Assembly (NCBI GenBank): GCA_905211615.1
Contig: CAJMBB010000070.1
Coordinates: forward strand, 1 to 10,038
From: an uncultured Collinsella sp.
Lineage (GTDB): Bacteria; Actinomycetota; Coriobacteriia; Coriobacteriales; Coriobacteriaceae
Reading direction: 5' to 3'
DNA: 10,038 nucleotides
In this document: positions 5,559-10,038 of the stretch, piece after piece
Layout of the letters: the number at the start of each line of letters is the position of its first letter
Position numbering within the stretch: position 1 is the stretch's first letter
Notes under the pieces: generated by a model
What the model saw: only the letters and a program-made list of their open reading frames with translations
The model's database searches: none
What the model was told of the DNA's origin: nothing
Program-made: the position numbers and the translations under genes

Positions 5559-6863
5559 ATGGCCAGAACATCACTTCGGACCATTATTTGCGGCGTACCT
5601 GCGGGAACGCTCACGCAAGATGAGAACGGTCTTATCAGCTTTACCTACGATCATGACTATGACGGGCCAGCCCTATCGACCAACATACCCGTATCGAATC
5701 GCACATACGAACAACAGGTCATGAATCCGTACCTGTTTGGCCTTCTACCCGACAGCGAGGACCAACGAAAAGCGATTGCCACCGAATTCGACGTTAGGCC
5801 CAACAACCCCGTTGCGTTGCTCAGCCATATCGGACTCGACTGTCCGGGCGGAGTGCAGTTTTGTGCCGAAGAAGATGCCGACGCCGTCCTGCATCGCGCC
5901 GGCGAATACCGCCCTATAGACGACCACGAAATTGCTCTCCGCCTCAAGTCGATCAGAGATGACCGCGATGCATCGTGGATGGGTCTAGATGAAAGTTGGT
6001 CACTCGGAGGCAACCAGGGCAAGTTCGCGCTCGCGTTCATAAACGGCCGCTGGTGCGAATGCATGGGCTCCTCGCCTACGACGCATATTTTCAAAAATGG
6101 CGTTATCGGATTTAAACTCGAGGCTCTCAATGAGTTTGTCTGCATGAAAAGCGCCCAGCGCGCCGGTATCGCAACGGCAAACGTCGAATATCGTATGTTT
6201 GAGGACGAACCTGCCCTCATTGTTGAGCGCTATGACCGCGTAAAAGTCGAAGACGGAACGATCAGGCGCCTACATCAAGAAGACCTCTGTCAGGCACTTG
6301 GGGTGATGCCCGCCCAAAAGTACACGGCAGACGGCGGCCCGACCACCCGCGATATTCAAGAGCTCCTCGTAAACACGAGCCACCATCAACTTAACCTGTA
6401 TCTGTTTACGCAGATACTGTTCTTCAACGCCATTATCGGCGCACCGGATGCGCATGCGAAAAACTATTCCCTGCTACTCGGAAACGGCGGCACGGCCATG
6501 ATGGCTCGTATGTACGATGTCGCGTCGGGTTTGGCGTATGAGCGCATGCGACGTCGGGCACGCCTTGCCATGAGCGTTGGCGGCGAGAATCGTGTTGGGC
6601 GTATCGGACCCAACGCCATCCGCCGATACCATGGCGAAGGCGACCCCGTGCTGGAAGCGGCACTCACCGATGCCGGGCTAACCGAGAAGTTTTGCTTTAC
6701 AACCATGATGGACCTCGCCTACGAGGTACCCATTTGCATGGAAGAGGTCATGGACGAATACGCCGATCTGCCCGGCATGGCGGACCTGCGCGAACATATG
6801 CTCGGGCCCGTCCGCGAAAACTGCCAGCGCACCCTCGACCTCATCAAGGCGGATATGGGCTAG
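5559..6863 (+). CDS. hipA: HipA-like serine/threonine kinase toxin
   Basis: HipA toxins are kinases that, in studied cases, phosphorylate aminoacyl-tRNA synthetases such as GltX and induce growth arrest and persistence; HipB neutralises them. The 434-residue length matches full-length HipA (about 440). The N-terminal subdomain includes NPYLFGLLPDSEDQR (56-70), the typical N-P-FxxLLP motif. SWSLGGNQGKFALAF (146-160) is the Gly-rich loop holding the probable autophosphorylation serine, S148. HIFK (176-179) supplies the ATP-binding lysine, GAPDAHAKNYSLL (294-306) the catalytic D297 with K301 and N302, and YDVASG (319-324) the metal-binding D320. All expected active-site residues are present, so the kinase looks intact. 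AAGGGA lies 8 bases before the ATG, inside the end of hipB. The actual substrate in this organism is unknown. Confidence 0.93.
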   Translation: MARTSLRTIICGVPAGTLTQDENGLISFTYDHDYDGPALSTNIPVSNRTYEQQVMNPYLFGLLPDSEDQRKAIATEFDVRPNNPVALLSHIGLDCPGGVQFCAEEDADAVLHRAGEYRPIDDHEIALRLKSIRDDRDASWMGLDESWSLGGNQGKFALAFINGRWCECMGSSPTTHIFKNGVIGFKLEALNEFVCMKSAQRAGIATANVEYRMFEDEPALIVERYDRVKVEDGTIRRLHQEDLCQALGVMPAQKYTADGGPTTRDIQELLVNTSHHQLNLYLFTQILFFNAIIGAPDAHAKNYSLLLGNGGTAMMARMYDVASGLAYERMRRRARLAMSVGGENRVGRIGPNAIRRYHGEGDPVLEAALTDAGLTEKFCFTTMMDLAYEVPICMEEVMDEYADLPGMADLREHMLGPVRENCQRTLDLIKADMG

Positions 6864-6894
6864 ACGCCAATCAATTTCCCATTTCTTAAAAGAA

Positions 6895-6935
6895 GAGAGG
6901 GGGCACCTGTCGCAAAAGACCGGGTGCCCCCTCTC
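6895..6935 (-). terminator. Strong hairpin terminator between convergent hipA and pepD
   Basis: GAGAGGGGGCACC (6895-6907) and its perfect reverse complement (6923-6935) form a 13-bp GC-rich stem around a 15-base loop. On the minus strand it is followed by TTCTTTT, so it chiefly terminates pepD, whose stop lies 55 bases upstream in that direction. On the plus strand, after hipA, there is no clear T run. The stem could still shield the convergent genes from each other. Confidence 0.85.
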
Positions 6936-6990
6936 GCAATGTCATTTGCAATCCGCTAGCACGTGGCTCGGACTGCTGCTAGCGCAATCT

Positions 6991-8448
6991 TTACGCAGCG
7001 AGACGCTTGAGAACGTCGATGAGCAACTCGTAGAAGCGCTCGGCAGAAGCGAGCTCCATGCTCTCGTCCGGGGTGTGGACATCGGAGAGCGTCGGGCCCA
7101 CGGCGATGGCGTCCAGGCCGTGCAGGGCCTCGACAAACAGGCCGCACTCAAGGCCGGCGTGAATGGACTCGATGCGCAGCTCGGAGCCAAAGAGCTCGCG
7201 ATAGCTCTCGACAAAGACGTCGCGGACCGGCGAATGCTCGGCATAGCTCCAGCCGGGATACTCGAACTCGAACTTGGCGTCGAAGCCCAGGACATCGGCC
7301 AGCATCTGCAGGCGGTCCTTGAACTCGTTCTGCAGCGAGGTGATCGAGGAGCGCGGGGACAGCATGATCTTGACCTGGTCGTCAGAGGTGGCAACCACGC
7401 CGATGTTGGAGGAAACCTCGACGGAGCCGTCGGTGGCGACGTTGCGGCGAATCACGCCGTTAGGGGCAAGACGCAGAGCGCGGATGAGAGCAAGCGCGGA
7501 CTTCTGGTCCATGGCCTCGACCTCGGCGTCGTCGGCAATCTCGACGGTGCAGGTAAAGCCGGGGTCGAAGACCTCGAGCTCGGCAGCGACGTCGGCGATG
7601 ATGCCCTTTGCGATCTGGGCCGCGGCCTCGGCGGCAGCGTGGTCGGCGTAGACCAGAACAGCCTTGCACTCACGGTTGATGGCGTTGTCCTTGGTGCCGC
7701 CGTTAAAGCTAACGATGGCGGGCTCGCCGGCAACCATCAGGCGGTCGATGATGCGGGCCATGATGAGGTTGCCATTGCCGCGCTCCAGGTGGATATCACT
7801 GCCGGAGTGACCGCCCAGCAGGCCGGAGATGTCGAGCGTGAGGGTGCTACCGGTCTTGTGCTCGCGCGCGATCGGGCAGGTGTAGGTAACGACGACGCCG
7901 CCGGCGCAGCTGACGGTGGCAACGCCCTCTTCCTCGGAGTCAAGGTTAATCATGGTGCGGGCGCTAATCTGGGACTTGTCGAGCGTCTCGGCGCCGACCA
8001 GGCCAGTCTCCTCGTCGGTGGTGAACACACACTCGAGAGCCGGATGGGCAATCGAATCATCGTTGAGCACGGTAAGCATCAGAGCGACGGCGATACCGTT
8101 GTCGGCGCCCAGAGTGGTGCCGTTAGCGGTGAGGACGCCGTCCTTGACGACCAGGTCGATACCGTCGGTCGTAAAGTCGTGCTCAACGGAACCCAACTTG
8201 TCGCACACCATGTCGATATGGCCCTGCAGCATCACGGTCGGGGCATTCTCGGCACCGGCAGATGCGGGCTTGCGAATGATGACGTTGTAGACCTCGTCCT
8301 GGTACACATCGAGGCCGCGCTCCTTGGCAAACGCAACCAGGAAATCGCTGATGCCCTTCTCGTTGCCAGACCCACGGGGGATCGCGCTGACCTCCTCAAA
8401 GAAATGGAACAGCTGGGCGGGCTCGTAGCCGGTAATCTTGTAGTCCAT
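6991..8448 (-). CDS. pepD: Beta-Ala-His / Xaa-His dipeptidase PepD (M20 metallopeptidase)
   Basis: PepD is a cytoplasmic zinc dipeptidase that splits unspecific dipeptides, typically Xaa-His. It has 485 residues, the usual length. Metal and catalytic residues are all visible: GHIDMVCDK with H77 and D79, LGADNGIA with D116, TTDEETGLVGA with general base E146 and ligand E147, INLDSEEEG with D170, and SDVHTPDE with H458. The lid or dimerisation domain covers about 184-385 and contains GLLGGHSGSDIHLERGN. The start at 8448 follows AAGGAGG at a short 4-base spacing. The reading frame stays open 35 codons further up to an ATG at 8553, but the family begins near MDYKITGYEP and the upstream part has no domain character. 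The gene is transcribed alone, between the clpC terminator and its own hairpin. Confidence 0.95.
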   Translation of the reverse strand: MDYKITGYEPAQLFHFFEEVSAIPRGSGNEKGISDFLVAFAKERGLDVYQDEVYNVIIRKPASAGAENAPTVMLQGHIDMVCDKLGSVEHDFTTDGIDLVVKDGVLTANGTTLGADNGIAVALMLTVLNDDSIAHPALECVFTTDEETGLVGAETLDKSQISARTMINLDSEEEGVATVSCAGGVVVTYTCPIAREHKTGSTLTLDISGLLGGHSGSDIHLERGNGNLIMARIIDRLMVAGEPAIVSFNGGTKDNAINRECKAVLVYADHAAAEAAAQIAKGIIADVAAELEVFDPGFTCTVEIADDAEVEAMDQKSALALIRALRLAPNGVIRRNVATDGSVEVSSNIGVVATSDDQVKIMLSPRSSITSLQNEFKDRLQMLADVLGFDAKFEFEYPGWSYAEHSPVRDVFVESYRELFGSELRIESIHAGLECGLFVEALHGLDAIAVGPTLSDVHTPDESMELASAERFYELLIDVLKRLAA

Positions 8449-8492
8449 GGTGCCTCCTTGGCGCAACTGGTTAGACAGTAAGACATGCGACT

Positions 8493-8521
8493 TGTATATT
8501 CCCAGACTTTGCGTGCATAAA
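8493..8521 (-). promoter_or_regulatory. Candidate pepD promoter
   Basis: On the minus strand TATACA (8493-8498) is preceded, with a 17-base spacer, by TTTATG (8516-8521). The -10 box fits well and the -35 poorly (3 of 6). Its position, 45 bases before the start codon and downstream of the clpC terminator, is suitable. It is a proposal only. Confidence 0.35.
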
Positions 8522-8605
8522 CCAGTCGAAAACGCCGAGCGCCCTCGCATCATCGGCTAACGGTGGACCGTATAGCGTAACGGTCACAACTTCCGCAGTT
8601 CTACA

Positions 8606-8637
8606 AATCGAGGCGCCCTTTCCGGAGCGCCTCGATT
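8606..8637 (-). terminator. Intrinsic terminator of clpC
   Basis: AATCGAGGCGC (8606-8616) and GCGCCTCGATT (8627-8637) form a perfect 11-bp stem with a 10-base loop. It lies 25 bases downstream of the clpC stop on the minus strand. The T run after it is short (ATTTGT), so termination may be partial. Confidence 0.8.
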
Positions 8638-8662
8638 GCGCGTATCAAATTGTCGCCACGCC

Positions 8663-10038
8663 CTACAGCGCGCCGGAACCGGCTTGCATCATGCCGCCGG
8701 GGCCCGAGCTCGCGCCACTGCTCACAGGCGCGGCGTTTCCGGTGTGCGGCGCCGCCGGAGCGGTATCGCCCCCGAGTGCACCCGCCGGACGCGGCGCCGG
8801 AATCTCACCCGTGCCGTGGCTAAAGACAAACTTGCCGTCGACCACGTCGCACAGGACGGTATCGCCCTCGCCCCACTCGCCAGCCAGCAGTTCCTCGGAC
8901 AGCGGATCCTCGATGAGCTTTTGGATGGCACGACGCAGCGGACGCGCACCGTTGGTGAGGTCGGTACCCTCCGCCACAATCTTGTCGTAGGCCGCATCGG
9001 TGAGCTTGATGTTCATGCCGTTGGCAATCAGGCGCTGACGCAGATCGTCCACCAGCAGGTGCGCGATCTTGGTGAGGTTCTCGCCCGAAAGCTTCTGGAA
9101 CACCACGATGTCATCGATACGGTTGAGCAGCTCGGGGCGGAACAGGCGCTTGAGCTCGCCCATCGCACGGCCGCGGATCTCACTCGACGTGAGACCCTGC
9201 TCGCCGGTGGTGCCAAAGCCCACGCTCGCATCCTGCGCAATCTCGCGGGCGCCCACGTTGGACGTCATGATGATCACGGTATTGCGGAAGTCGACCGTCT
9301 TGCCCTGGCTATCGGTCAGGCGGCCCTCCTCCAGCACCTGCAGCAGGATGTTGAAGATATCGGGGTGCGCCTTCTCGATCTCGTCGAACAGCACGACCGA
9401 GTACGGATGGCGACGAACGGCCTTGGTGAGCTGGCCGCCCTCGTCGTGACCGACGTAACCCGGAGGGCTACCGATGAGCTTGGAGACCTCGAACTCGCTG
9501 CCGAACTCCGACATGTCGAAACTGATGAGCGCGTCCTTGCTGCCAAAGAGGTACTCGGCGAGCGTCTTGGCGAGCTCGGTCTTGCCTGTGCCAGTGGGAC
9601 CAAGGAAGATAAAGCTGCCGCCGGGACGACGCGGGTCCTTGAGCGGCGAGCGACTGCGGCGCACGGCCTTGGCGACGGCCTCGACTGCCTCATCCTGGCC
9701 GATGATGCGCGTCTTGAGCACGCTTTCGGTCTGCAGCAGGCGCCGGCTCTCGCTCTCGGTGAGCGAGGAAACCGGCACGCCAGAGGTCACGGACACGATG
9801 TCGGCAATCTGACTCACGTCGATGGTGAGCGGGCTGGCGTCGAGCTCGGCGGTCCAGGCGGCCTTGGCCTCGGCGAGCTCAATCTCGGCGGCCTTCTGCT
9901 GCTCGGTGATCTCGGCGGCCTTGTTCATGTCGTCGCTCTCGGTGGCCTCCTGCGCGGCGGCCTTGAGCTCCTCTATGCGATGCTCGGCCTCGCGCACCGG
10001 CTCGGGCGCGCGATTCGCGGCGATGCGAGCGCGGGCAC
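8663..10038 (-). CDS. clpC: ATP-dependent Clp protease ATPase subunit ClpC, 3' part (5' end outside window)
   Basis: ClpC is a Hsp100 AAA+ unfoldase that feeds substrates to ClpP. About 457 C-terminal residues are visible; the frame is open to the window edge, so the N-domain and first ATPase lie outside. Counting from the edge, the first ~60 residues are charged coiled coil, the end of the middle domain with a UVR-like stretch (DDMNKAAEITEQQ). The second ATPase follows: Walker A GPTGTGKT (146-153), pore loop GYVG (193-196), Walker B VVLFDE (214-219), sensor-1 TSN (258-260), arginine region FRPELLNRID (about 299-308) and sensor-2 GARPLRR (363-369). The last ~50 residues form an Ala/Gly/Pro/Ser-rich tail, probably disordered. 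A GTG at 9997 is internal and not a likely start. The presence of the middle domain and the size fit ClpC rather than ClpA; ClpB is less likely. Confidence 0.93.
   Translation of the reverse strand, partial: ARARIAANRAPEPVREAEHRIEELKAAAQEATESDDMNKAAEITEQQKAAEIELAEAKAAWTAELDASPLTIDVSQIADIVSVTSGVPVSSLTESESRRLLQTESVLKTRIIGQDEAVEAVAKAVRRSRSPLKDPRRPGGSFIFLGPTGTGKTELAKTLAEYLFGSKDALISFDMSEFGSEFEVSKLIGSPPGYVGHDEGGQLTKAVRRHPYSVVLFDEIEKAHPDIFNILLQVLEEGRLTDSQGKTVDFRNTVIIMTSNVGAREIAQDASVGFGTTGEQGLTSSEIRGRAMGELKRLFRPELLNRIDDIVVFQKLSGENLTKIAHLLVDDLRQRLIANGMNIKLTDAAYDKIVAEGTDLTNGARPLRRAIQKLIEDPLSEELLAGEWGEGDTVLCDVVDGKFVFSHGTGEIPAPRPAGALGGDTAPAAPHTGNAAPVSSGASSGPGGMMQAGSGAL

Noticed and set aside
5269..5724. 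Overlapping plus-strand frame across the hipB/hipA junction, considered as evidence of a frameshift in hipB
   Set aside because: The hipB frame stays open from the HTH to a stop 3 bases before hipA, and its C-terminal segment looks protein-like. The alternative frame shows no domain and has no ribosome site.
6946..8481. 511-codon open frame on the plus strand opposite pepD
   Set aside because: It is the antisense image of pepD, with all M20 motifs on the other strand, no ribosome site and low-complexity composition.
8663..9997. GTG at 9997 as the start of a short stand-alone AAA+ protein
   Set aside because: The frame continues to the window edge with the coiled-coil character of the ClpC middle domain, and no ribosome site precedes the GTG.

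Overview
The window looks like chromosomal DNA of a high-GC Gram-positive bacterium, most likely a gut Coriobacteriia of the Collinsella type. This rests on GC-rich genes, the clpC / disA-ispD-ispF-cysS neighbourhood, a basic short bS21 protein, and general protein resemblance; no database search was possible, so the genus is an inference.

Left part (1-4160, minus strand). A tight operon reads disA > ispD > ispF > cysS. It has a 1-base stop/start overlap, an 11-base overlap and a 3-base gap, and it joins c-di-AMP synthesis, two steps of the MEP isoprenoid pathway and cysteinyl-tRNA synthesis. Directly behind cysS, rpsU (ribosomal protein bS21) has its own perfect-consensus sigma-A promoter and ends at a strong intrinsic terminator.

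Middle part (4161-6900, plus strand). mntP (manganese efflux pump) has a structured leader. It is followed by a HipB/HipA-type toxin-antitoxin pair whose promoter region carries a near-ideal operator with 16-bp inverted arms.

Right part (6895-10038, minus strand). pepD (Xaa-His dipeptidase, M20 family) and the 3' part of clpC (AAA+ unfoldase, cut by the window edge) each have a hairpin terminator. In many Gram-positives clpC, radA and disA are close neighbours. Here about 4.5 kb carrying pepD, hipBA and mntP lies between clpC and disA, and radA is not in the interval.

The most striking observation is in cysS. The first ~265 residues are ordinary CysRS with its zinc and HIGN motifs. From the KMSKS loop to the C-terminus the protein reads as a leucyl-tRNA synthetase, including the LeuRS anticodon-stem helical domain and the small C-terminal domain. 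It appears to be an in-frame CysRS/LeuRS chimera at the normal cysS locus.
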